Source of the DNA: Oscillospiraceae bacterium
GTDB taxonomy: Bacteria; Bacillota; Clostridia; Monoglobales; WRAG01
Direction of reading: 5' to 3'
DNA length: 49,142 nt
Assembly: GCA_009780345.1 (NCBI GenBank)
Contig: WRAG01000015.1
Coordinates: 1 to 49,142, forward strand
The position numbers and the translations under genes were made by a program. The notes beneath the pieces are model-generated. The model was not told the DNA's origin. It made no database searches and saw only the letters and a list, made by a program, of their open reading frames with translations. Shown in pieces: positions 25,358 through 32,756 of the stretch (the first letter of the stretch is position 1; each line of letters starts with the position of its first letter).

Positions 25358-26761
25358 TTGACCATACCCGAATTCCAAAACCAAATTTCCGGTAAAACCG
25401 CGGCGGTTGTAGGCGTCGGCGTAAGCAACGTGCCGCTTATCAAATTTCTGCTCTCTCTCGGAGCGAAAGTCGTCGGCTATGATAAGCGAAGCAAAGAAGA
25501 AATCGAGTGCTACGACGAACTTTCGGCTTTAGGCGCGCACTTTTACGTGGGCGAGGATTATCTCGACCAACTAATGCGCCATATCGAAAGCGGCAAATAC
25601 GACGTAATATATAAAACACCGGGAATCCGCCCTGACATCCCGCCGTTACTCGCCGCAAAGGAACGCGGTATCGAAATCACCTCCGAAATGGAGCTGTTTC
25701 TCAAGCTTTGCCCCGCGCCAATCATTGGCGTAACCGGCTCGGACGGCAAAACTACCACCACCTCGATCATATACGAACTTTTAAAGACAAGCGGCAAGTC
25801 AGCCTTCCTCGGCGGCAACATCGGAACCCCGCTAATCGCATCCATCAGCCAAATAACAAAAGATGATATCATTGCCTTGGAAATGTCAAGTTTTCAGCTT
25901 TACACCATGAATCAAAACCCCGATATCGGCGTGATTACTAACATTACGCCGAACCATCTCGACTGGCACACGGATATGACCGAGTACATAAACGCGAAGA
26001 AAAACATCTGCGGTCTGCATTCCGAACGCACCAAAACAGTAATCCTAAACGCCGACAACGATATCACCCGAGATATCGCACAAGAAGTTTCCGGCGTTAA
26101 AAAAACAATATTATTCAGCAAAAACCTGCTCCCCGACGGCGTTTGCGTCGAAAACGGCTACATCGTTCGACGAGAAAATAATCAAACCGTCGAAACATTT
26201 CTAAACGTTAACGACATAAAACTCCCCGGCGTCCACAACATTGAAAACTTTATGGCAGCAATAGCCGCAACGCTCGGAACCGTGTCAAGTAAATCAGCTT
26301 TACACGTCGCACAAACCTTCGGTGGCGTTCCGCACCGCATAGAATTTGTACGCGAACTGGACGGCGTGAAGTACTACAACGACTCAATCGCAACGACGCC
26401 CGCCCGCTCGAAAGCGGGGCTGTCAAGTTTCGCGCAAAAACTAATCGTAATCGCCGGCGGCTACGATAAAAACATCCCGTTTGACGAGTTCGGCGCTATT
26501 ATCAACGAAAAAGCGAAAGCTCTTGTACTAATTGGCAATACCGCCGACAAAATCGAAGCGGCGGTTAAATCTGCGCCGAATTACAGCGGCGAAGTCATCA
26601 TAATCCGCGCGACAACGTTGGAAGAAGCAACTGTTAAGGCGAAAGCCTTGACAGTGCCGGGCGACGTAGTAATCCTATCCCCCGCCTGCGCAAGCTTCGA
26701 CATGTTCAAAAACTTCGAAGTCCGCGGCAACGAATTCAAGAAAATTGTGAATAACTTATAG
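25358..26761 (+). CDS. murD: UDP-N-acetylmuramoyl-L-alanine--D-glutamate ligase
   Basis: The 467-residue enzyme adds D-glutamate to UDP-MurNAc-L-Ala in peptidoglycan precursor synthesis. The ATP-binding motif GVTGSDGKTTT is at about 124-134. Central motifs are ALEMSSFQL, ITPNHLDWH, GVHNIENFMAA and PHRIEFV, and YYNDSIATTP follows. The C terminus has GGYDKNIPFDE and LSPACASFDMFKNFEVRG. The TTG start at 25358 has a strong AAGGAGG at 25344-25350. A short GCGCCCGAAGGGCGC palindrome lies just upstream. The other dcw-cluster genes are not in this window. Confidence 0.94.
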   Translation: MTIPEFQNQISGKTAAVVGVGVSNVPLIKFLLSLGAKVVGYDKRSKEEIECYDELSALGAHFYVGEDYLDQLMRHIESGKYDVIYKTPGIRPDIPPLLAAKERGIEITSEMELFLKLCPAPIIGVTGSDGKTTTTSIIYELLKTSGKSAFLGGNIGTPLIASISQITKDDIIALEMSSFQLYTMNQNPDIGVITNITPNHLDWHTDMTEYINAKKNICGLHSERTKTVILNADNDITRDIAQEVSGVKKTILFSKNLLPDGVCVENGYIVRRENNQTVETFLNVNDIKLPGVHNIENFMAAIAATLGTVSSKSALHVAQTFGGVPHRIEFVRELDGVKYYNDSIATTPARSKAGLSSFAQKLIVIAGGYDKNIPFDEFGAIINEKAKALVLIGNTADKIEAAVKSAPNYSGEVIIIRATTLEEATVKAKALTVPGDVVILSPACASFDMFKNFEVRGNEFKKIVNNL

Positions 26762-26789
26762 AAAAAATCAAATTCAAGGAGGAAGAATC

Positions 26790-27380
26790 ATGTTAAAACA
26801 AAGACTACAAGGCTTTATCGCCGGACTTTTAGTGGCAATTTTACTAATCTCAACGCTAACCCTCGCAAGCGGCACACTCCGCGAAGTTTTCTACGGCGTC
26901 AACGTCGTCGTAAACGGTGAACTGCAACAGTTCGACGACGATATGCAACCGTTTATCTCCGACGGCAGAACATTCCTGCCCGTCCGCGGAATCTCCGAAG
27001 CGTTGGGCGTTCCAATAAACTGGGACAATAATACGAATACGGTATATGTGGGACGTCCGCCTATAGGCGAAGCGCCGTATGACCACCCAATAATTGGCGA
27101 ATGGAGGGTTTTGGGAAGCTATTTTGAAGGTGAATTTCAGTATTTAGATATAGATTGGCTCTATTTAATTTTTCTTCCCGGAGGTTGGGGATATGCAAAA
27201 GATAGAGGGAATATTGAGTACTTCCAGTGGAGTGTCCGTTTTGGCAATTTAACAATGAGTTTCGATGAAGGTAAGTGGGACTTTCTTAATTACACTATTT
27301 ACGAAAATCGCTTCAAATTTGATACCGTTAGCGAGTTTGGCTATGAATCAACAGTAATTTGGGAAAGAATAGAAGAATAA
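26790..27380 (+). CDS. exported protein with a copper-amine-oxidase-N (stalk) domain
   Basis: The 196-residue protein has a signal peptide (about 1-28) and one stalk domain (about 30-90) with the hallmark DGRTFLPVRGISEALGVPIN and WDNNTNTVYVG. A C-terminal part (about 100-196) of lipocalin-like composition follows (GEWRVLGSYFEGEF). The stalk domain is common in clostridial surface and secreted proteins and binds no known copper. AAGGAGGAAG precedes the ATG. It is one of at least five stalk proteins in this window. Function is unknown. Confidence 0.8.
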   Translation: MLKQRLQGFIAGLLVAILLISTLTLASGTLREVFYGVNVVVNGELQQFDDDMQPFISDGRTFLPVRGISEALGVPINWDNNTNTVYVGRPPIGEAPYDHPIIGEWRVLGSYFEGEFQYLDIDWLYLIFLPGGWGYAKDRGNIEYFQWSVRFGNLTMSFDEGKWDFLNYTIYENRFKFDTVSEFGYESTVIWERIEE

Positions 27381-27392
27381 GGAGTACACATC

Positions 27393-28676
27393 ATGACTGA
27401 ACAATATCTAAAACAGCACTTCGGCATATCCGACGAAACTTTATCCCTCAGCAAAGCGGCAGAAGAGGAACTATCGCAGCAATTCGCCGCCGCTGCGCAG
27501 ATTGCGGAGTATAACCAACTCAAAATCCTGCGCGCGTTCCAAGACCACCGCGTGTCCTACGCGCACTTCGCCGAAACGTCGGGCTACGGCTACGACGACC
27601 TCGGGCGGGACGCGCTCGACAAGATTTACGCCCAAGTTTTCGGCTCGGAAGATGCCTACGTCCGAGTTAACATCATATCCGGCACGCAAGCAATCGCGCT
27701 GTGCCTGTTCGGCGTTCTCCGCCCCGGCGACACGCTTTTATCGGTGTGCGGCAAGCCTTACGACACTTTATCCGAAGTTATCGACTGCAACGGCGCCGGA
27801 GTTGGTTCATTGGCAGATTTTGGCGTAAAATATAAGCAGGTCGACCTGATAGAGGAAGATGGGCAAACTTTGGTTAACCATAATGATATTACGTCAACCA
27901 TTTTAGGCGACAGTTCCATAAAAGCTGTTCTAATCCAACGTTCCAAAGGCTACGAATGGCGAAAATCAATGGACATCGACGAAATCGAGCGAATCATAAA
28001 AACCGTAAAGTCCGCGAACCCAAACATAATCTGCATAGTTGACAACTGCTACGGCGAATTCACTGAAACCCGCGAACCGACGGAGGTAGGAGCCGACTTA
28101 GTGGTCGGTTCACTGATAAAAAATCCCGGCGGAAGCATCGCGCCAACCGGCGGCTATATCGCAGGCGCGGCAAAATACGTCGAATTAGCGGCGCACCGCC
28201 ACACCGCGCCCGGTCTCGGAGCCCACGTCGGCGCAAGCCTCGGATTCAACAAGCAGCTTTACCAAGGCTTATTTATGGCGCCGCATATCGTGCTGCAAAG
28301 CATGAAAACCGCGCTGCTATGCTCGAAAGTGTTCGAAAAACTAGGGTATGACGTGTGCCCAACACCAACCGAAAAGCGCACAGACATCATCCAAGCAATC
28401 AAATTCGGCGACAAAGATAAACTGATACATTTCTGCCGTGCGATTCAGTACAGCGCGCCGATCGACAGTTTTGTAACCCCCGAACCGTGGGGAATGCCCG
28501 GCTACGACTGCGAAGTAATCATGGCGGCGGGCGCGTTCGTGCAAGGCGCGTCAATCGAGCTATCTGCCGACGCGCCGATCAAGCCGCCATACACGGCGTT
28601 TATGCAAGGCGGAATCACATACGAGAGCGCAAAAGTGGGAATATTGAAAGCCGCCGAAGCGGTTGGGAAAATATAA
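27393..28676 (+). CDS. methionine gamma-lyase / aluminium-resistance family PLP enzyme
   Basis: The 427-residue protein of the PLP fold type I family is often called aluminium-resistance protein or methionine gamma-lyase-like (YnbB). Characteristic segments are HFAETSGYGYDDLGRDAL, VNIISGTQAIALCLFGVLRPGD, IVDNCYGEFTE, and the putative PLP lysine in VVGSLIKNPGGSIAPTGGYI. The C terminus carries GPLTCYDCEVIM-like sequence as PGYDCEVIMAAGAFVQGASI. The substrate is uncertain; sulphur amino-acid degradation is possible. GGAG at 27381-27384 precedes the ATG. It follows the stalk-domain gene by 12 nt and may be cotranscribed. Confidence 0.85.
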   Translation: MTEQYLKQHFGISDETLSLSKAAEEELSQQFAAAAQIAEYNQLKILRAFQDHRVSYAHFAETSGYGYDDLGRDALDKIYAQVFGSEDAYVRVNIISGTQAIALCLFGVLRPGDTLLSVCGKPYDTLSEVIDCNGAGVGSLADFGVKYKQVDLIEEDGQTLVNHNDITSTILGDSSIKAVLIQRSKGYEWRKSMDIDEIERIIKTVKSANPNIICIVDNCYGEFTETREPTEVGADLVVGSLIKNPGGSIAPTGGYIAGAAKYVELAAHRHTAPGLGAHVGASLGFNKQLYQGLFMAPHIVLQSMKTALLCSKVFEKLGYDVCPTPTEKRTDIIQAIKFGDKDKLIHFCRAIQYSAPIDSFVTPEPWGMPGYDCEVIMAAGAFVQGASIELSADAPIKPPYTAFMQGGITYESAKVGILKAAEAVGKI

Positions 28677-28677
28677 A

Positions 28678-28706
28678 TTGCGTTTTTCGCAAAACTGTGA
28701 TATACT
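28678..28706 (+). promoter_or_regulatory. promoter of the 50-residue peptide gene
   Basis: TTGCGT (28678-28683) and TATACT (28701-28706) are separated by 17 bp. It lies immediately after the stop of the lyase gene. Confidence 0.6.
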
Positions 28707-28736
28707 GTAGGGGAAAATTGTGAAGAGGTGATATTT

Positions 28737-28889
28737 ATGAAATTGAACAAACGTTTGGTAATTATAACGGTTCTGATGATGGCAGCCGTGCTGATCGCAA
28801 GTATTGTATTTCTAAACTCCGACTTAGCCGACCGCATAGACGACTGGCACATGCAAAATATGCAGGAGAGACAAGAGGCTGTTAATTAA
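28737..28889 (+). CDS. 50-residue single-span membrane peptide
   Basis: The ORF reads MKLNKRLVIITVLMMAAVLI, followed by a short hydrophilic tail rich in Asp, Gln and Glu ending EAVN. It has its own promoter and a GAAGAGGTGAT ribosome binding site at about 28722. A basic N terminus and one membrane segment (about 7-27) are seen. It lies between the lyase gene and the recombinase gene. No family is recognised. A membrane-associated regulatory peptide is possible but unproven. Confidence 0.6.
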   Translation: MKLNKRLVIITVLMMAAVLIASIVFLNSDLADRIDDWHMQNMQERQEAVN

Positions 28890-29004
28890 AACAAGAAAAT
28901 TGCACAAAATAAAAATTTTGTGCAACTCGCGTACGAAAACGCGCAAGCCGCACAAAATTTACTCTAACCTAATTTTAAACCCTTATAACACAGGTGATAA
29001 TACC

Positions 29005-29988
29005 ATGAAGCACACAAAAAACCTGCCAACGCCGCTGAAAGAATTCTTTCAATACATGGAAAATATCAAGGGCGTATCCCGCAAAACCTCTGACGAATAT
29101 TTCTACGACCTGCGAACTTTCTACAGATTCTTATGCCTAAAATTCGAATTGTGCAATCCCGACGTTCCAACCGATCAAATCCCGTTCGAGCTGGTTCGTT
29201 TGGATTATCTTCGCAAAGTCGATTTGAACACGATTTACGAATACATCGCTCACCTTAACCGTGACCGCTCAAATACAGCCGTTTCCCGCGCTCGAAAAAT
29301 AGCGAGTATCAGAAGTTACTTCAAATTTGTCTGTAATCGAGCGAAATTGATGGACGAAAATCCGGCGGCGGACATCGAAACGCCCAAGCTCGAAAAATCG
29401 CTTCCGAAACACCTAAGCGTTGGCGACAGCTTGGATTTGCTATCGATTGTCACAGGCGATAAAAATCAAGTTCGCGATTACTGTATTTTAACGTTGTTTC
29501 TAAACTGCGGGCTTCGCCTGGCTGAATTGATTAGCATAAACGTCACCGACATTCGCGGTGACACGCTGACGGTTCTCGGCAAGGGCGGCAAAGAACGCAC
29601 GGTTTATCTTAACGACGCTTGCCAAAGCGCGCTTGCCGCGCATCTTGAAGAACGCGCCAAAATCGGTGAAGTGCCCGATTCACACAAGAAAGCTTTGTTC
29701 CTCAGCAACCGTAAACTGCGCATTTCGCGCCGAACGGTTCAGGCGATGGTCGAAAAATATATCAAAAAAGCCGGTCTTGACCCAAAACGCTATACAACGC
29801 ACAAGCTGCGGCACACCGCCGCAACGCTGATGTACCAAAACGGCGTTGATATTCGGGCGTTGCAGGAGATTTTGGGACACGAACATCTGTCCACAACCGA
29901 AATTTACACCCACGTTGACAACGCCCAACTTCGTGAGGCGGTCTCAAAAAACCCACTCGCTTCCGTGAAACAAAAAAATAAAAAATAA
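29005..29988 (+). CDS. XerC/XerD-type tyrosine recombinase
   Basis: The 327-residue protein has a SAM-like N-terminal domain (about 5-110) and a C-terminal catalytic domain with all active-site residues: Arg171 (CGLRLAEL), Lys196 (GKGGKERTVYL), His266 and Arg269 (THKLRHTAA), His292 (LGHEHLSTTEIYTH) and Tyr301. The start at 29005 has AGGTGAT upstream; an upstream extension to 28900 is unlikely. It resembles the XerD family used for chromosome dimer resolution at dif. No dif site was identified here. No phage genes are adjacent, so a housekeeping role is plausible. Confidence 0.88.
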   Translation: MKHTKNLPTPLKEFFQYMENIKGVSRKTSDEYFYDLRTFYRFLCLKFELCNPDVPTDQIPFELVRLDYLRKVDLNTIYEYIAHLNRDRSNTAVSRARKIASIRSYFKFVCNRAKLMDENPAADIETPKLEKSLPKHLSVGDSLDLLSIVTGDKNQVRDYCILTLFLNCGLRLAELISINVTDIRGDTLTVLGKGGKERTVYLNDACQSALAAHLEERAKIGEVPDSHKKALFLSNRKLRISRRTVQAMVEKYIKKAGLDPKRYTTHKLRHTAATLMYQNGVDIRALQEILGHEHLSTTEIYTHVDNAQLREAVSKNPLASVKQKNKK

Positions 29989-30007
29989 ATTTTTAACCAC
30001 AAGTTTA

Positions 30008-30170
30008 CCATAATAATATTATGTAACCTAAAAGTGAACGCATATGCGTTCACTTTTATTTATGTCTACTTAACTTCACCATAATTATATTACGTTAACA
30101 AAAGTATACATAATTCATCGATAAAGTTAACATAAAATATACAAAAACATTTATCGCGATATTATGTTAA
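30008..30170. repeat. AT-rich direct repeats CCATAAT..ATATTAYGTTAAC
   Basis: CCATAATAATATTATGTAAC at 30008-30028 and CCATAATTATATTACGTTAAC at 30069-30089 are imperfect direct repeats 61 nt apart. A third partial copy (ATATTATGTTAAC) is at about 30158. They flank a 28-bp palindrome. A protein-binding role is possible. Confidence 0.5.
30030..30057. terminator. 28-bp perfect palindrome between converging genes
   Basis: AAAAGTGAACGCAT and its reverse complement form a continuous palindrome with A-run and T-run ends. It lies between the plus-strand recombinase gene and the minus-strand ytxC gene, and fits a bidirectional terminator. Confidence 0.8.
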
Positions 30171-30927
30171 CTCGATTCTCAAATATCTTCTTCACCGTCG
30201 TCGCGATTTCAGATTTCTCATCCGCTCGATACCATAAAATCTTCTCCGGCGATAAGCTTATAAGCGTACTGATTAGCATATCGTCGTGATTCACTTCCTC
30301 CTCCACCGTCGCATCAAGCTGAAACCCTTGCAACGTATGCGTTTCCGGCAAGAACGCGCTGTCTATCGGTGTAAGAAAATCAACCAAACATTCATATGTG
30401 ATGTCTTTGCGGTTATTGTCGAAAAATCTGTACCCTCTATCGGTGGTTTCTATATGCAAAAGCGGAATTTTGCTCTCAGAAATGGACAAAAAATACTTCA
30501 AAAGCCCGATAAATTCTTCGTATTCGCGCTCAATTAGATACTCTTGCGCCGCGTCGTCCACCACGGTTTCCAATAATGAGTAGTACTCCCGTAACCGAAA
30601 GCGCACAAACCCTTCTAATGTTTTTTGCAAAAATCCGTTATTAGGGTTCGCCGAGCCGGCGGACGGAAAATTCCCCGTATGTCCATTCGGACCTCCTTCC
30701 TCCGAGAGTTCCGCAGAATACTCCTCAAGCTTTTCGCGTATGATATCAAGCCGCAAACTTGCCGCGTCATCCTCGTTTTTTTCCAGTCGCCGTAAGGCTT
30801 TTTCGACAATTTTAATCTTTTCGTAGTTTAAAAAATAGAAATAGTGGGTATTGATAATCTTATCAAGCAATTTTTTCTCGTACTTCTCAATAATATCTTC
30901 GGTAATTGAAGTTACCTGCGCAATCAT
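30151..30927 (-). CDS. ytxC: YtxC-like sporulation protein with repeat-encoded insertion
   Basis: The 258-residue protein is recognised as YtxC-like by the segment LEGFVRFRLREYYSLLETVVDDAAQEYLIEREYEEFIGLLKYFL (about 104-147). YtxC is a putative sporulation protein of unknown biochemical role. Residues about 78-98 (GPNGHTGNFPSAGSANPNNG) are read from an insertion related to the palindromic element at 23012 and 43748. The insertion lies in a hydrophilic linker just before the conserved block. The reading frame is intact. The gene faces the recombinase gene and lies upstream of a structured non-coding region. Confidence 0.75.
   Translation of the reverse strand: MIAQVTSITEDIIEKYEKKLLDKIINTHYFYFLNYEKIKIVEKALRRLEKNEDDAASLRLDIIREKLEEYSAELSEEGGPNGHTGNFPSAGSANPNNGFLQKTLEGFVRFRLREYYSLLETVVDDAAQEYLIEREYEEFIGLLKYFLSISESKIPLLHIETTDRGYRFFDNNRKDITYECLVDFLTPIDSAFLPETHTLQGFQLDATVEEEVNHDDMLISTLISLSPEKILWYRADEKSEIATTVKKIFENRVNIISR
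30634..30694 (-). repeat. divergent palindromic element inside ytxC
   Basis: Read on the minus strand, the second half CCGCCGGCTCGGCG, AACCCTAATAACGGA matches the element at 23012 (28 of 32 positions by eye). The first half keeps GGTCC but has an extra short hairpin. It is translated in frame, in a different frame from the ispH copy. Confidence 0.75.
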
Positions 30928-31077
30928 ATATTTTCACTCCGTTCGAATATGTCACATAAGTCACACAAATATTATGTATGTTTGCCAAAAATTTTATACA
31001 TATTAAAGTTCGTAAGTGGTTACTATATCAATATATTCAGCACAGTTTTAAGTGTTCCGCATAAGATAAAAACAGGG

Positions 31078-31192
31078 CTCCCGAAACGTCCCAACACAGT
31101 GGACGTTTTGGGAAAGAGGAGCAGCCGCCCGCAAGACGAAGCTTTTGCCGCGTTTTGTTGCGGAAAAACGAGTAACGAGGGCGTGCTGCGAC
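31078..31192. repeat. multi-hairpin non-coding segment
   Basis: The first hairpin is CCCGAAACGTCC / GGACGTTTTGGG (31080-31112). A second domain has an outer stem GCAG-CGCCC / GGGCG-CTGC (31121-31130 with 31179-31189) enclosing TTTTGCCGC / GCGGAAAA. It may be a small structured RNA or an interspersed repeat. No second copy is seen in the window. Confidence 0.5.
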
Positions 31193-31234
31193 GAGGTAAT
31201 CAGTTCGAGGTAATACTCGAATTGTTTATATATA

Positions 31235-31279
31235 AAAACAGGGCAAAAGTTAGGTTTAACCTAATTTTTGCCCTGTTTT
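31235..31279 (-). terminator. terminator of the stalk-domain gene
   Basis: A long stem (AAAACAGGGCAAAA and TTAGGTT with their complements, loop of one base plus a G.U or bulge) is followed on the minus strand by T-residues. Confidence 0.8.
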
Positions 31280-31286
31280 ATGTGTG

Positions 31287-32156
31287 TTATAAGCTAACTT
31301 CAATTATAACAGTTTGCGTTGCGCTGTCCCAATCTACCGTTGCGCCTAACGCTTCTGAAATGGCACGAAGAGGTACAAGAGTTCGATTATCTACAATCAT
31401 AGGAGGAACATCTAAAATTATAGGCGGATCTTCATCGCCTACTAAAGTAGCGAAAGACGTTCTGGTCATTTCATAATCGCCTATTCTCATTTGGATTCCA
31501 TAAACTGCGCCAAGCGCGACAATTTGCCGGTCAGCCTCCATCCAGTGAACGGACATTCCCAACGTTTCAAATATCGCGCGCATTGGAACCATTGTGCGAT
31601 TATCAATGATTTGCGGCGGAACATCGAATTCTAAAATTTCACCGTTTAGCACCACGCTAATCTCAGAAGTTGGCGCGGCAGCGGGCGCTACCACTTCTAC
31701 ATCAAAACCGGATAGAGCATCGCCTGTATTTGGGTTTATAAATACTACCATATACAGTCCGAGGTCAGCAAATATGTGCTCACCCTCATTTTCTCCCTCA
31801 AAAACAGGCGGCATTGCGATAGTGTGTTCGGCAAGCATAGAATAATCCCATTCAGTAATAGCGTAAATTACTACGTTTACCTCTGTAAAAGTAAATATTG
31901 AACCTTGTTCAATAGTTAAAGACGGCACATTTATCAGTTCGTACCATGAAACTTCATTCCAAACGGGCACAGGCGTGATAGAGTAATAAAAATCCGGTAC
32001 GGGTATAATCGTGTGGGAATTGTCGTGAAAAACAGTCCAGGTATCACCGTTTATTGTGCCGAACGGCGGCGGAGTAGTGTTTGCCAACGTTGTTGGGATA
32101 AATAACGTAAATAGTATCACCATGCTTAAAATAAGACTTATTAATTTTTTGTTCAT
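31287..32156 (-). CDS. exported protein with two copper-amine-oxidase-N (stalk) domains
   Basis: The 289-residue protein has a signal peptide (about 1-25). A central region (about 30-155) is unrecognised. Two stalk domains follow (about 165-225 and 235-289), each with the motif VPPxIxDNRTxVPxRAI: VPPQIIDNRTMVPMRAIFET and VPPMIVDNRTLVPLRAISEA. The first is nearly identical to the stalk of the protein at 37032-37922, so the two are likely paralogues. AAGGAG precedes the ATG. Function is unknown; such proteins are usually exported or wall-associated. Confidence 0.82.
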   Translation of the reverse strand: MNKKLISLILSMVILFTLFIPTTLANTTPPPFGTINGDTWTVFHDNSHTIIPVPDFYYSITPVPVWNEVSWYELINVPSLTIEQGSIFTFTEVNVVIYAITEWDYSMLAEHTIAMPPVFEGENEGEHIFADLGLYMVVFINPNTGDALSGFDVEVVAPAAAPTSEISVVLNGEILEFDVPPQIIDNRTMVPMRAIFETLGMSVHWMEADRQIVALGAVYGIQMRIGDYEMTRTSFATLVGDEDPPIILDVPPMIVDNRTLVPLRAISEALGATVDWDSATQTVIIEVSL

Positions 32157-32283
32157 TTTGAATCTCCTTGTTTAATTTTTTATTGGTATTTCATAAATTT
32201 TTGATTATCTTTCGATTGGCGTAAAACGCCAACAATTAGGTTGCACTACTAATAATACGAAACAACTTGCTAAAATGTTGCAT

Positions 32284-32730
32284 TTATTTTATAAATTTTA
32301 CAAATATTTTATCGAAGCTTACGACAAACGTGCAAACGACAGTTATCAAAACCAGCAGAAATATCAATTGTATCAAAACCGCGCCAACTCCTGCGGATAG
32401 GTCAAAAAATCCGTAAATGGCAAAGCCGCGCAAACTGCCTGCTAAAACCGACAAAACGCCATAAGCAAAAGGATAAATAAGCAATATCGCAATATCGTGC
32501 CATTTCATAAATCCGCGCTTATCAAACACAAGCCAATCCAGCAAAAATCCGAGCGGTATCACCAAATGAGTGATATTTACGTGAAACCCGTACCGATAAC
32601 TGTCCCAAACGAAGTTAAAAACGATTCCCGTTATAAGAATCGCGACCAATGTGACACCGCGAAATATGGCTTTCGCGCGGGTTGGCTTGGGGAATGCGAT
32701 TGAGATGAACAGCGCGATAAACACCAGCAA
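32284..32730 (-). pseudogene. 5'-truncated Pr6Pr-type membrane protein gene
   Basis: The frame encodes about 148 residues with four or more membrane segments and Pr6Pr-family features (HVNITHLVIPLGFLLDWLVF followed by the WHDIAILLIYPFAYG segment). Conserved residues continue upstream of the only usable start (TTG at 32730): codons for TFQSN precede LLVFI, as in full-length relatives. The frame then runs into the end of thrS without an ATG, GTG or further TTG and meets a stop at 32779. About 60-80 N-terminal residues are therefore missing. It is probably a decaying gene, although a short product cannot be excluded. Confidence 0.6.
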
Positions 32731-32756
32731 GTTGCTTTGAAAAGTTTGCTCATCGT

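Larger units (their letters stand above)
30928..31286. other. gene-free region with structured sequence
   Basis: The 359-nt gap between ytxC and the next minus-strand gene contains a hairpin-rich segment (31078-31192) and a terminator (31235-31279). Open frames here look incidental. Confidence 0.6.

Noticed and set aside
30949..31476. 175-codon plus-strand frame over the ytxC upstream region
   Set aside because: It passes through the structured segment, the terminator and the antisense of a stalk-domain gene. No family resemblance is seen.
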